Below are positions 1 through 8,586 of a stretch of DNA of 35,196 bases, piece by piece. Origin of the DNA: Bacteroidales bacterium. Lineage in GTDB: Bacteria > Bacteroidota > Bacteroidia > Bacteroidales > UBA6680. The stretch lies in assembly GCA_016926405.1 (NCBI GenBank), contig JAFGOQ010000125.1, forward strand, positions 1-35,196. Direction: 5' to 3'. The translations under genes were made by a program, and so were the position numbers. Numbering within the stretch: position 1 is the first letter of the stretch; every line of letters starts with the position of its first letter. The notes under the pieces were generated by a model that saw only the letters and a program-made list of their open reading frames with translations, had not been told where the DNA came from and ran no database searches.

Positions 1-38
1 AAAAATCTACTCGATTACTAAAAACAAGAAAAACTATC

Positions 39-54
39 AAAATATTTAATATGA
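39..54. repeat. 16-bp direct repeat, left copy
   Basis: AAAATATTTAATATGA occurs here and again, identically, at 1437-1452. The two copies bracket the ATPase gene and its structured tail. This could mark the ends of an inserted cassette, but the motif is pure A/T-rich and chance cannot be excluded. Confidence 0.4.
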
Positions 55-137
55 ATAAACGCTTTTTTTACTTCATCATTCTCTTTCTTTTTGCACCTCA
101 ACTAGCAAAAAGCGACGAAAACTCAACATTAAGATGA
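51..137 (+). pseudogene. Signal-peptide-like gene fragment (28 codons)
   Basis: An ATG opens a 28-residue reading frame that begins MNKRFFYFIILFFLF and looks like a lipoprotein or secretory signal peptide: a positive N-terminus, a hydrophobic core, then a polar stretch with a TGA stop at 135-137. Nothing exported follows. It therefore looks like the 5' end of a secreted-protein gene that lost its body, possibly when the adjacent ATPase islet arrived. It could equally be a chance frame. No function is assigned. Confidence 0.3.
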
Positions 138-195
138 CAAATAAGTATAACTATTGGTCATTACGATATTTCATTTTATCTTTGAAATAAAAAAG

Positions 196-1311
196 ATGTT
201 TGATAGAACGATACAAAACGCTATTAAAGACAAGATTAACGGAGGAAAAGCCATTATTTTAATTGGAGCGCGACAAGTTGGGAAAACAACATTGTTAAAT
301 GAAATTCTTAAAGATAACGACTATTTATTCCTTGATGCTGATGATCCTGTTACACGAAATCTTTTACAAAGTCCAACAACAGAACAAATTAGAACATTCA
401 TAGGTGGTTACAAATATATCTTCCTAGACGAAGCACAGAGAATACCTGGAATCGGATTGACTTTGAAAATCATAACAGACCAATTTAAAAATGTTCAGTT
501 ATTTGTAAGTGGTTCTTCTTCATTTGATTTAGGAAACGAATTGAACGAACCATTAACAGGTAGGAAATGGGAATATGAATTATTTCCTATTTCTTGGGAA
601 GAATACGAAAATAAAATTGGATTTATAAAATCTGAGCAACAGATTGAAAACAGATTGCTCTATGGGTTTTATCCAGAGGTTATTAATAACCAAGGGAACG
701 AACGTGAGACTTTAAAAAACCTTGTAAATAGTTATTTGTATAGAGATATTTTAGCATTTTCAGATATTAGAAAACCTGAAGTTCTAGAAAAACTACTACA
801 AGCTTTAGCTTTACAAATGGGAAGCGAGGTTAATTACAATGAGATTTCTCAACTTATCGGAATTAACAAAATTACTGTTCAAAAGTATATAGATATTTTA
901 GAAAAAGGATACATTGTTTTTCGATTGAATAGTTTTAGCCGAAATATTCGAAACGAAATAAAACAGAATAGGAAAATCTATTTCTATGACAATGGTATAA
1001 GAAATATGATTATCGGCAATTTCAACCAATTGGATTTAAGAGTTGACAAAGGAGCGTTATGGGAGAATTTTTTGGTTTCTGAAAGGAGAAAACAAAATCT
1101 TTATAAAGATACTTTTGCAAAAATGTATTTTTGGAGAACAAAACAACAACAAGAGATTGATTTTGTTGAAGAGAAAAATGGACAAATTACTGGATTTGAA
1201 TTCAAATGGAATAATAAAAAAGCTAAATTCCCTCAGAATTTTATAGAAACATACATGGCTGAAGGTCATGTGATTGATAGAAATAATTTTAGAGAATTTG
1301 TTAAAATATAA
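196..1311 (+). CDS. DUF4143-type ATPase (AAA_14 family)
   Basis: The product is a P-loop ATPase with a Walker A motif GARQVGKT at about residues 24-31, a Walker B motif YIFLDEAQ at about 74-81, a helical middle part with a winged-helix-like stretch, and a C-terminal DUF4143-type region. That region holds EIDFV...GFEFKW, which resembles a PD-(D/E)xK nuclease core (D, then ExK-like). The frame also contains an upstream ATG at 154, but the family begins with a motif like FDRxIQ, so I chose the ATG at 196 (371 residues). Proteins of this family are common, poorly understood and often lie in variable islands. Roles in defence or toxin-like activity have been suggested for relatives but are not shown. 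The gene stands alone between two 16-bp direct repeats and is followed by GC-richer structured DNA, which suggests lateral acquisition. Confidence 0.9.
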   Translation: MFDRTIQNAIKDKINGGKAIILIGARQVGKTTLLNEILKDNDYLFLDADDPVTRNLLQSPTTEQIRTFIGGYKYIFLDEAQRIPGIGLTLKIITDQFKNVQLFVSGSSSFDLGNELNEPLTGRKWEYELFPISWEEYENKIGFIKSEQQIENRLLYGFYPEVINNQGNERETLKNLVNSYLYRDILAFSDIRKPEVLEKLLQALALQMGSEVNYNEISQLIGINKITVQKYIDILEKGYIVFRLNSFSRNIRNEIKQNRKIYFYDNGIRNMIIGNFNQLDLRVDKGALWENFLVSERRKQNLYKDTFAKMYFWRTKQQQEIDFVEEKNGQITGFEFKWNNKKAKFPQNFIETYMAEGHVIDRNNFREFVKI

Positions 1312-1312
1312 C

Positions 1313-1440
1313 TTAACCAGTGCACAATCGAGCAAACGGCTGACAGACTTATGACCGCCAGTGCGCTTCTCACACCAATCAGGCAAGTCTGCGCCTTCTG
1401 ACTATACTTGCAGTTCAGCTGTAGCTGCTGCGCATTAAAA
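1313..1440. other. GC-richer structured tail behind the ATPase gene
   Basis: This 128-bp stretch is clearly richer in G+C than its surroundings and has no gene. It can fold: CAGACTT (1344-1350) pairs with AAGTCTG (1385-1391), flanked by GGC/GCC pairs (1338-1340 with 1393-1395). A second small hairpin forms from GCAG..CAGC/GCTGCTGC within 1411-1431. CCAGTGC occurs at 1318-1324 and 1358-1364. It resembles the structured tails that follow mobile single-gene cassettes. A canonical integron attC cannot be shown, because only one end (ACTTAAC) fits the box consensus. Confidence 0.45.
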
Positions 1441-1452
1441 TATTTAATATGA
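1437..1452. repeat. 16-bp direct repeat, right copy
   Basis: This is the identical partner of 39-54, located just after the structured tail of the ATPase gene. After the repeat the two contexts diverge. Confidence 0.4.
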
Positions 1453-1481
1453 TTAAAAAGGTGTCCAAAAACTAAATTAAA

Positions 1482-1550
1482 CTGTCATTCTGAGGCGAAA
1501 GATTATTTCATTGAAAACAGAACGTTTCGACTCCGCTAAACGTGACATTT
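1482..1550. repeat. Dispersed TGTCATTCTGAG-type intergenic repeat
   Basis: The stretch starts CTGTCATTCTGAGG and ends with CGTGACATT, so TGTCA and TGACA stand in inverted orientation about 60 bp apart. From memory, TGTCATTCTGA-type intergenic repeats are widespread in Bacteroidota genomes. No coding sequence was seen here. Confidence 0.4.
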
Positions 1551-1596
1551 TAATTTCTTTTAATTGATTTTGAATACACTTATAATGTAAAAAAAC

Positions 1597-1629
1597 AAAC
1601 CTGACAGGTATTTAAGACCTGTCAGGTTT
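1597..1629 (-). terminator. Rho-independent terminator of the metal-efflux operon
   Basis: A perfect 13-bp stem AAACCTGACAGGT/ACCTGTCAGGTTT has a 7-nt loop. On the minus strand it is followed by a T-rich run (TTTGTTTTTTT). It starts about 10 bp beyond the stop codon of the TolC-like gene. The same CTGACAG palindrome recurs at 2871-2896, so it may be a mobile palindrome serving as a terminator. Confidence 0.8.
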
Positions 1630-1638
1630 TTGTTAGAA

Positions 1639-2811
1639 CTACAGCTTATATTTATATAGCTTAGCAAGCTCCTGATAATACTCTTTCTCTTGTTCAAGCC
1701 ACTTGGTGTTTAGCTTGTAGTAATAATCGAGCTCTTGAAATAGGTCGAGTATTGATATATTTCCACCTTTGTAAGCCTTAAACAACAAGTTATTATTATT
1801 GCTGCTTTTTAATAAATCGCTAAGCGACATATATGCCGATTGCTTTTGCACAACACGGTTGTATGTTTGTTGCAATGCCGATGTGTATGCTACCTGATAC
1901 TGGTTTACAACCTCGGTTTTATACATCATATTAGCCTTTTGTGCCTTAACCTTATTACGGTTTTCCCACAACGGAATGGTCATTCCAACAACAACACCAT
2001 TAACAGAGTTGCTACCAGGGTTAATATTTCGGTACCCTACCGATAATTTAGGCAGTGTAAGCGATCGTTGCACGGCAACACTTTTTTTAGCAATATCGAC
2101 ATCGGCATTTAGTTGTGCTATGGTTGGATCGTTGGCAATAAAATCGGCCTTTAAAGTTTGAAAATCGGTAACCTGATATTGCTGATCGTATTGCTGATCT
2201 GAAACATCGATAGCCACTCCTCCATTAAGTTCGGCAAGTCTCTGAAGCTCGTTGTTGCGCTCAACTAAAATAGCATTATACTGGTTACTTAAATCCTGAT
2301 ACTCTAAAGCCGCTTTATTATAATCCATTCGACCAACATTACCCTGTTTAAACGATGTTTCCATAGCTTGCTTAATCTCTTTTACCTGCTCAAGTCGCTC
2401 GGCAAAGAATTTCATCTGCTTGTTATGGTAAACAATCTCTAGAAAAACATTCTTAGCCTCAAGCAAAATATCCTGACGTTTGGCCGAGTACTCGTTCTCA
2501 AGGTTAGATACTTGCTGCTTGGATAATCCACACTTTAAAAAATATGCGGTAGGAAACAAAAAGCTTTGCTTAACCAAAATCTCCGACTCTCCTGTCCCAC
2601 TCTGCAATACTTTAGAGTATTCTATTTCTGGATTTTCGGGTAAAATATCGGTTTTATATGTTAAGGCCACAGCATTAATCCGCTCGCGTTCGGCCTTTAA
2701 AACATTACTATTGCTCTCAACACTCTTCATTACCTCATCAATTTTTGGTTGCCCAAAAGCAACACCAGAGAGTAAAAAGGCAATTGTATATATTAATAAT
2801 CTTTTGTTCAT
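1639..2811 (-). CDS. TolC-family outer-membrane efflux protein (CusC/CzcC-like)
   Basis: This is the outer-membrane channel of the tripartite heavy-metal efflux pump encoded by the same operon. A Sec signal peptide of about 20 residues (ending near VAFGQ) is followed by the alpha-helical TolC repeat structure: long amphipathic helices rich in E, K, Q and N with the usual strand pairs (for example LTLPKLSVGYRNINPG and GVVVGMTIPLWENRNKV). At 390 residues it is slightly short for the family but looks complete. It is the last gene of the operon, 144 bp behind the RND pump gene, and is followed by a terminator at 1597-1629. There is no lipobox after the signal, so it is probably not lipid-anchored as CusC is in enterobacteria. 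The transported metal cannot be read from this gene. Confidence 0.93.
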   Translation of the reverse strand: MNKRLLIYTIAFLLSGVAFGQPKIDEVMKSVESNSNVLKAERERINAVALTYKTDILPENPEIEYSKVLQSGTGESEILVKQSFLFPTAYFLKCGLSKQQVSNLENEYSAKRQDILLEAKNVFLEIVYHNKQMKFFAERLEQVKEIKQAMETSFKQGNVGRMDYNKAALEYQDLSNQYNAILVERNNELQRLAELNGGVAIDVSDQQYDQQYQVTDFQTLKADFIANDPTIAQLNADVDIAKKSVAVQRSLTLPKLSVGYRNINPGSNSVNGVVVGMTIPLWENRNKVKAQKANMMYKTEVVNQYQVAYTSALQQTYNRVVQKQSAYMSLSDLLKSSNNNNLLFKAYKGGNISILDLFQELDYYYKLNTKWLEQEKEYYQELAKLYKYKL

Positions 2812-2870
2812 GTTTTTTAGTTATTAGAACTTTGTTATTAGTCTTTAGTCTTTCGACATTTTTAATAATG

Positions 2871-2896
2871 CTGACAGGTCTTGCAGACGCTGTCAG
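2871..2896. repeat. CTGACAG palindrome between pump and channel genes
   Basis: CTGACAG-GTCT-TGC-AGAC-G-CTGTCAG forms an 11-bp hairpin with one bulged base and a 3-nt loop. It shares its core with the terminator at 1597-1629. It sits inside the operon, with no T-run on the minus strand, so it may be an mRNA processing or stability element or simply a dispersed repeat. Confidence 0.5.
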
Positions 2897-2937
2897 ATTA
2901 TTCACATTTTTTATCTTAAATAATACATCACAAAAAA

Positions 2938-2967
2938 TCTTTGTGTCTTTGCGACTTAGCGGTTATG
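2938..2967. repeat. CTTTGTGTCTTTGCG-type dispersed repeat at the cusA-like 3' end
   Basis: A tract of the form TCTTTGTGTCTTTGCGACTT then AGCGGTT abuts and slightly overlaps the 3' end of the RND pump gene, which stops at 2956-2958. From memory, this wording is a frequent intergenic repeat in Bacteroidota. It may have supplied the last codons of the pump gene. Confidence 0.35.
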
Positions 2968-5900
2968 TTTTTTTAAGTTAACATAATAGTAAACCACAGG
3001 AATAACAAAAATATTAAGCAGTGTAGCCGAAAGTAAACCACCTAAAATTACAATAGCCATAGGGCTCTGAATTTCGTTTCCAGGCATATCGCCAGCCATT
3101 GCCAAAGGCACAAGCGCCAAAGCGGCTGTAAGAGCTGTCATAAGTATTGGATTTAATCTATCTAAACTACCTTTAACAATAGCATTATAAAGTGTTTCGC
3201 CTTGTAGAAGCAGAGCATCGTACCTACTAACCAGCAAAATACCATTACGAGTGGCAATACCAAACAGAGTAATAAATCCAATTATTGAAGGAATACTAAT
3301 AACCTGCGACGAAGCCCAAATGGCCATCACTCCACCAATAAGTGCCAAAGGTAGATTCATAAGAATTACTGCCGACATCTTAACATTTTTAAACTCCGAA
3401 TAGAGCAACATAAAAATTACTAACAGTGCCATTAGCGATGTTAATAAAAGTGTACGCGAAGCACGCTCCTCGCTCTCGAACTGCCCACCATACTCTATAC
3501 GATAACCTTCGGGAAGGTCGATGCTGGTATTAACAATTTTCTGAATATCTTTTACCACACTGCGCACATCGCGGTCGGCAACATTAACCGATATTACAAG
3601 CTTACGCTGAACATTCTCGCGGTTAACAGTATTTGGTCCCGATCCCGAAACAATATCGGCAACATAGCTAAGCGGTATTTTCTCGCCATTATCGGTATCT
3701 ATAAGAGCTGCATTTATGGCCTCAACATTATCGCGAAAAGGATCGGCAAACTGCACAATCATATCAAACGATCGTTCGCCCTCGAAAACCTCGGCAACCT
3801 TATCGTTAGCAAAAGCATTCTCGATAAAATTATTAAACTTATTTATTGATATTCCGTATCGTGCCAGCATCTCGCGTCGAGGATAGATTTTTATTTGTGG
3901 TGTCTCTATCTGTTGTTCTACATTTAAGTCGCCAATACCAGAAACCTCGCCCACTTTACCTTTTATTTGGTTTGCCAACGAAAACATTTTATTAAGATCG
4001 GTACCAAAAAGCTTGATGGCGATATTTGCCCTGGAGCCAGAAAGCATATGATCCATACGGTGACTTATAGGCTGTCCTACCTCAACCATAATACCTGGTA
4101 TTGAGTTTAGTTTCTGACGAACATCCTTAAGAAACTCGGAACGCGACCGATTTTTAAGAGTAAAAGGAACATCAAGCTCCGAAATATTTTCTCCAAACGA
4201 GTGTTCGGCCATCTCTGCCCTACCTGTCTTACGGCAAGTAACGTCAATCTCAGGAATAGAGAGTAAAAGCTCTTCGGCTCTACGACCAAGCTCGGCACTC
4301 TCGTCGAGCGTTACACTTGGCAGAGTAGCAAGATTTATTGTTAACGACCCCTCGTTAAAAGGAGGTAAAAAACTTCGTCCAAAAGTAACAATAACAACTA
4401 ACGAAAACAGGAAAGCACCAATTGCCGAAAACAACACAGCTTTTTTATGATTCAGCACTCTAACCAATCCTTTTCCGTATAATGACGACAGCTTGCGCTC
4501 TAGCCAACTTCCATGCTCGCCTTTTTCTAGTTTCTTTTGATTTGTAAGCAGAAAGCTACACAACACTGGTGTAACAGTTACTGCCACCATAAGCGAAGCA
4601 AAAAGAGCTACTATATACGAAATACCTAATGGTCTAAGCATACGTCCCTCCATCCCACTCAAAAAGAAAAGTGGCAAAAAAGCTACAATAATAATAAGAG
4701 TAGCATTAAGAATACTTGCACGAATCTCTTTTGATGCCTCGTAAATAACGGTAATTACATTCTGTCGCTCCGAAGACTCTTTTTTAGCATTTTCGCGCAG
4801 CCGTTTAAAAACATTCTCAACGTCGATAATAGCATCGTCAACCAACGAACCAATGGCAATAGCCATACCCCCCAAACTCATGGTATTAATAGTAAACCCT
4901 AACCAACGAAGAGTTAAAATAGATACTAACAACGAGAGCGGAATAGCCAACAACGAAATTAATGTTGTGCGATAGTTCATTAAGAACAGAAACAAAATAA
5001 TAATAACAAATATCGACCCTTCGATAAGTGCGTTCTTAACATTATTAACCGATGTTTGAATAAAATCGGCCTGAGTAAAAACGTCGGTATTAAATTTTAT
5101 ATCCTTAGGAAGAGTTTGCGAAATACTCTGCAACTCGTTTTTAAGAAGAGTGTTAAGCTCAATTGTATTTATGCCTGGTTGCTTAGTTACAGTAAGTACT
5201 AAAGCATCTTTACCTTTGTACGAACCTGTTCCTATTTTAGGTGCAGCACCAATTTTCACCTCGGCAACATCGCGAAGCTTAATAGGCATTCCGTCAACCT
5301 TTTTAATTACCGAGTTGGCAATATCGTCGAGATCTTTTGTGCGACCAATACCACGAACAATATATTTATTTCCGTACTGATTTATAAAACCTCCCGGAGT
5401 ATTTTGATTTGACTCTTTACAAACGTCAACAACCTCGTCTAAACCAATTTTATAGTATCGTAGTTTTTCGGGGTTAACCAATACTTGATACTGCTTTAAG
5501 TCGCCTCCAATAGTTGTTACTTGTGCCACTCCGCCAACCGACAAAAGTCGTGGACGAATAACCCACTCGGCAATTGTGCGCATCTCCATTGCCGAAGTAG
5601 AGTCGGCTGTTATAGAGAAAATAAACACCTCGCCCAATAACGACGATTGTGGAGCTATTGTAGGATTACCAACACCTTGTGGCAGTTGCTCCTGAACAGT
5701 CATTAGTTTTTCGGAAACAGTTTGTCGAGCGTCGTAAACATCAACACCCCAATCAAACTCAACCCACACAAGCGAGAAACCCATTGCCGACGACGATCGT
5801 ACACGGCGTATTCCAGTAGAGCCATTCACGGCAGTCTCAATAGGAAAAGTAACGAGACGTTCAACCTCTTCGGGAGCCATTCCGTGCGCCTCGGTCATAA

Positions 5901-6045
5901 CAACCACTGTTGGCGCATTAAGGTCGGGGAAAACATCAACCTCCATAGTGGTAGTAACGTAACTACCAGTAAGCAAGAGCAACACTGCTCCCACCATTAT
6001 TATAAGTCTATTCTGTAACGAATACTTAATAATTCGATTTAACAT
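2956..6045 (-). CDS. Heavy-metal efflux RND pump (CusA/CzcA family)
   Basis: This is the inner-membrane proton-driven pump of the operon, which exports metal cations through the adaptor and the TolC-like channel. The 1029 residues show the RND plan: one membrane helix near residues 12-30, a large periplasmic porter loop, a bundle of membrane helices starting near 335, a second porter loop, and a final bundle ending about 10 residues before the C-terminus. The TM4-like segment reads GMAIAIGSLVDDAIIDVENV. It carries the acidic residues (D, D, D, E) expected for proton relay in the heavy-metal subfamily, rather than the DD pair of drug pumps. ALPEGY-like loops and LFGIATRNGILLVSRY are also typical. 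The gene starts 33 bp after the adaptor stop. The substrate is probably Cu/Ag or Zn/Co/Cd, and I cannot choose between them without an alignment of the methionine relay sites. Confidence 0.95.
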   Translation of the reverse strand: MLNRIIKYSLQNRLIIMVGAVLLLLTGSYVTTTMEVDVFPDLNAPTVVVMTEAHGMAPEEVERLVTFPIETAVNGSTGIRRVRSSSAMGFSLVWVEFDWGVDVYDARQTVSEKLMTVQEQLPQGVGNPTIAPQSSLLGEVFIFSITADSTSAMEMRTIAEWVIRPRLLSVGGVAQVTTIGGDLKQYQVLVNPEKLRYYKIGLDEVVDVCKESNQNTPGGFINQYGNKYIVRGIGRTKDLDDIANSVIKKVDGMPIKLRDVAEVKIGAAPKIGTGSYKGKDALVLTVTKQPGINTIELNTLLKNELQSISQTLPKDIKFNTDVFTQADFIQTSVNNVKNALIEGSIFVIIILFLFLMNYRTTLISLLAIPLSLLVSILTLRWLGFTINTMSLGGMAIAIGSLVDDAIIDVENVFKRLRENAKKESSERQNVITVIYEASKEIRASILNATLIIIVAFLPLFFLSGMEGRMLRPLGISYIVALFASLMVAVTVTPVLCSFLLTNQKKLEKGEHGSWLERKLSSLYGKGLVRVLNHKKAVLFSAIGAFLFSLVVIVTFGRSFLPPFNEGSLTINLATLPSVTLDESAELGRRAEELLLSIPEIDVTCRKTGRAEMAEHSFGENISELDVPFTLKNRSRSEFLKDVRQKLNSIPGIMVEVGQPISHRMDHMLSGSRANIAIKLFGTDLNKMFSLANQIKGKVGEVSGIGDLNVEQQIETPQIKIYPRREMLARYGISINKFNNFIENAFANDKVAEVFEGERSFDMIVQFADPFRDNVEAINAALIDTDNGEKIPLSYVADIVSGSGPNTVNRENVQRKLVISVNVADRDVRSVVKDIQKIVNTSIDLPEGYRIEYGGQFESEERASRTLLLTSLMALLVIFMLLYSEFKNVKMSAVILMNLPLALIGGVMAIWASSQVISIPSIIGFITLFGIATRNGILLVSRYDALLLQGETLYNAIVKGSLDRLNPILMTALTAALALVPLAMAGDMPGNEIQSPMAIVILGGLLSATLLNIFVIPVVYYYVNLKKHNR

Positions 6046-6078
6046 AACTTTAAAATTTTAGTTTTACCAACAGAGTTA

Positions 6079-7605
6079 TTAGTGCTGATGCGCATGAGCA
6101 GGCATAGCCGACGACTTAGACGCTAAACGAACACGATAAGCTCCCGTAGAAACAACACGCTCGCCAGCCGACAAACCGCTAATAACCTCGACCATTTTAC
6201 CATTGTTTTTGCCAATAACAACCTCACGCTTTTCATAAGTGTCGCCACTTTTCTGAACAAAAACAAACATAAAACCCTGCTCTTCGGTAATAGACTCAAC
6301 AGGAACAGACAACACCTCTTGTCCCGAGTTTGTTAACAGATATACCTCGGCAAAACTGTTGGCAACAAAATGGTCGTCGTCGGTTTGAAAACTAAAATAT
6401 AGTGGAATAGAATAACCCTCGTTAACACTCTTACCGCGAGAGATTATTTTCCCATTTAATTGTAAAATATTGTGTATTGTTTTACACGTAGCAGGACGGA
6501 AATTAGCATCCTGAATCTCGTTAAGATGATGAAATTCGCTTTGAGGAAGATATGCTTTTAACAACAAATCGCCACGAGTAATAACTGTTGCAACAACTTG
6601 TCCGGCATTTACATAATCGCCATCTTTTACCAAAAGACGCTTAATAGTACCGTTAACCTTTGCTATTAACTGTTGATTTCCGCCAGAATAATTTTGCGAA
6701 AAAGTATTAAACTTCGACTCGGCTTTAAGAAAATCGCCTTTAACCTGCTCGAACTCTTTATCCGATACAATTTTCTCTTTATTAAGTTCCGAAACACGAA
6801 TATAGTTTGCCTTGGCATTTTCGTACTCTATTTTTGCCGATTGGTATCTAACATCGGAGTTATCGTCGCCCATACCTTTACCCTTAACAGTAAAAAGCAA
6901 CTGACCCGATTTTACCGACATACCTTCCAAAACATTTGAGCTGCTAAGATTTACTATACCAGCCGAATTTGAAGTAATTTGGGCAACAGAAGTTTGCCCA
7001 GGAAGAATCTCGCCCGAAGTACGAATTACCGACATAAACTCACTTTTTTGAACCTGGTGAGTTAACAAACCTATTTTCCAAGAGTCTTTCTTGCTGAATT
7101 TAATGTCTTGCGAATTCTCGGCCTCATGATCATGTATAATGTCGTGAACATCGTTAAATACTTCAACATTTAATATGCTATGAACATTGGTAACGCCATT
7201 AATAGAAATAGAAACTATAAGCTTACCTTGGCCTGTTTGCGATGGTTTAAGGGTAGCAACATACTGATTATTGCTATCGAATTTAGCACTGTTTTTTATT
7301 CCTTTTGTACCCATTGTATAGGCAACAAAAACATCGGCACCAATTACTGGCTTACCTGTTTTTGTATCGGTAATAGATATAATAAATGGAGTAACCTCGT
7401 TAAGTAACATATGAGTATACTCAACAAACACCTCGTTGTTGTTAACCCAATAAGTTTCGGAAATTGTGTGATTCTCTTCGGCGTGTTCGTCACCATCGGT
7501 ATGCTCGTGACCGCCATGGTCGTGTGAATGACCAGTGTTTTTGCTTTGATTACACGATGCCATAAGGGCTACCGCAACAAGCAGTATCATAATTTTTTTA
7601 AACAT
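6079..7605 (-). CDS. CusB-like periplasmic adaptor lipoprotein with His-rich ends
   Basis: This membrane-fusion protein links the RND pump to the outer-membrane channel. A lipoprotein signal (hydrophobic stretch, then LMASC with Cys at residue 18) anchors it in the inner membrane. Next comes a His/Asp-rich metal-binding segment (HSHDHGGHEH, about residues 26-35), an immunoglobulin-like extra domain of about 100 residues, a second HDIIHDHE motif, and then the classic barrel-sandwich and hairpin core (SAGIVNLSSS, GMSVKSGQLLF; VNGTIKRLLVKDGDYVNAGQ). The C-terminus ends HAHQH. At 508 residues it is longer than minimal adaptors because of the N-terminal domain. The His-rich ends suggest metal capture and delivery to the pump. 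The gene lies between the lipoprotein gene (40 bp) and the pump gene (33 bp). Confidence 0.93.
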   Translation of the reverse strand: MFKKIMILLVAVALMASCNQSKNTGHSHDHGGHEHTDGDEHAEENHTISETYWVNNNEVFVEYTHMLLNEVTPFIISITDTKTGKPVIGADVFVAYTMGTKGIKNSAKFDSNNQYVATLKPSQTGQGKLIVSISINGVTNVHSILNVEVFNDVHDIIHDHEAENSQDIKFSKKDSWKIGLLTHQVQKSEFMSVIRTSGEILPGQTSVAQITSNSAGIVNLSSSNVLEGMSVKSGQLLFTVKGKGMGDDNSDVRYQSAKIEYENAKANYIRVSELNKEKIVSDKEFEQVKGDFLKAESKFNTFSQNYSGGNQQLIAKVNGTIKRLLVKDGDYVNAGQVVATVITRGDLLLKAYLPQSEFHHLNEIQDANFRPATCKTIHNILQLNGKIISRGKSVNEGYSIPLYFSFQTDDDHFVANSFAEVYLLTNSGQEVLSVPVESITEEQGFMFVFVQKSGDTYEKREVVIGKNNGKMVEVISGLSAGERVVSTGAYRVRLASKSSAMPAHAHQH

Positions 7606-7644
7606 AACTTCAATTTTTAAGTTTGGGAACCTCTTTAAACATTC

Positions 7645-8031
7645 TTATTTTTTTGAGCTGCAGCAAGTTTTTGCTTCAGTCTCTTTTTTGTCAGCACAGC
7701 AAGCTTTTGCTTCGCCTTCTTTATGGTCACATTTTTTTGTACATGCTGCTTTTTCAGCATCAGTGCATTTTGTAGCATCAGCATGTTGACATTTCTCGCC
7801 ATCTTTATGACCAGCACATACATGAGCTTGAGCACCCTCTACAGCTGTTGTGTCAGCAGTAAATTCTTCTTGTCCTTCATGGTCGTGGTGATGTTGACAT
7901 TGATGATCATGACCTTCGTGATTATGAGTACATTCTGTCTCTGTTTTAGCCTCATCTTTTTGTGTATTATTAGTACACGCAGCAAATAAGTAAACTGATG
8001 CAACAAGCATAGCAAACATTAATTTTTTCAT
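7645..8031 (-). CDS. His/Cys-rich metal-binding lipoprotein
   Basis: This 128-residue protein has a lipobox (LFAAC, Cys at about residue 19) and is otherwise almost entirely charged residues, His and Cys: CTHNHEGHDHQCQHHHDHEG in the first half, then repeated C-H-K-D-G and CC motifs (KACCADKK, KTCCSSKK) in the second. It has no recognised domain. Placement in the metal-efflux operon upstream of the adaptor gene suggests a periplasmic metal sponge or chaperone that hands ions to the pump. The composition, with many Cys as well as His, favours soft or borderline metals (Cu, Zn, Cd), by inference only. A second frame over the same DNA is a shadow. Confidence 0.85.
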   Translation of the reverse strand: MKKLMFAMLVASVYLFAACTNNTQKDEAKTETECTHNHEGHDHQCQHHHDHEGQEEFTADTTAVEGAQAHVCAGHKDGEKCQHADATKCTDAEKAACTKKCDHKEGEAKACCADKKETEAKTCCSSKK

Positions 8032-8120
8032 CTTTTTAAATTTTTTAGGTTTCTACCAACGGCGGTAGTATTAAAGATAATTCGCCCCTTTCAGGAGCTA
8101 AAGCCACTAAAAAGTGACCA

Positions 8121-8537
8121 TTATGAAAGAATAAAAGGAGGTCCCCTTAACTTAAAAACTAAGCTAAATCCTTTTAATATTTTTGAAGTAGAATAATACG
8201 AATTAAAAATAGTTTTGATAGTCTTACCGAAACACATTATACCTGTTGAAGGGATAAAAGAAGATAGTCTATCTACAACTAATAAGCTTGTATGCGAAAA
8301 GTTACACTCGTGCTCGTGTTTGTGATAAGGATGGTAATTATTACAACAGTAACCACCATCTGCTAAAGCTAAAAAACTACTGTGACTATGTGAATGACCA
8401 TGAACGGCCGCTATAGAAGTTTTTGTTTCAACCGCTAAAGGGTTGTTTAAAATATGTCTATGAGGTATTATATCGTGAAGAACAATGAAGCTCATCACCA
8501 ACAAAAGAAAATAAGAAAATAGTCTCCTCTTAGCCAT
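8121..8537 (-). CDS. Small His-rich membrane-anchored protein, first gene of the metal operon
   Basis: The 138-residue product begins with a membrane or signal segment (residues about 6-24) followed by DIIPHRH, a HGHSHSHS cluster and a CCNNYHPYHKHEHEC cluster, and then a polar tail. Similar short His-rich proteins precede CusB/CusA genes in Bacteroidota; I recall them as a DUF6769-type family but am not certain of that name. It probably binds metal at the outer face of the inner membrane. It is the promoter-proximal gene, starting about 13-20 nt after the predicted transcription start, with 89 bp to the next gene. Confidence 0.8.
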   Translation of the reverse strand: MAKRRLFSYFLLLVMSFIVLHDIIPHRHILNNPLAVETKTSIAAVHGHSHSHSSFLALADGGYCCNNYHPYHKHEHECNFSHTSLLVVDRLSSFIPSTGIMCFGKTIKTIFNSYYSTSKILKGFSLVFKLRGPPFILS

Positions 8538-8556
8538 TAATAAAATTAGTTTCGTG

Positions 8557-8586
8557 CAAATTTAGCAGAAGTTACTAAACATCAAA
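8557..8586 (-). promoter_or_regulatory. Bacteroidota housekeeping promoter of the metal operon
   Basis: Read on the minus strand: -33 TTTG (8583-8586), an 18-bp spacer, and -7 TAAATTTG (8557-8564). The latter is a full match to TAnnTTTG and is followed by CA. The first gene starts at 8537. Confidence 0.7.

Noticed and set aside
1313-1440. Integron attC site behind the ATPase gene
   Set aside because: ACTTAAC fits one outer box, but no matching GTTRRRY box closes the other end, and there is no integrase or second cassette in the window.
7635-7835. Second small Lys-rich protein in another frame over the metal-binding lipoprotein gene
   Set aside because: It is a low-complexity shadow of the lipoprotein frame, which has a proper lipobox and metal-binding composition.
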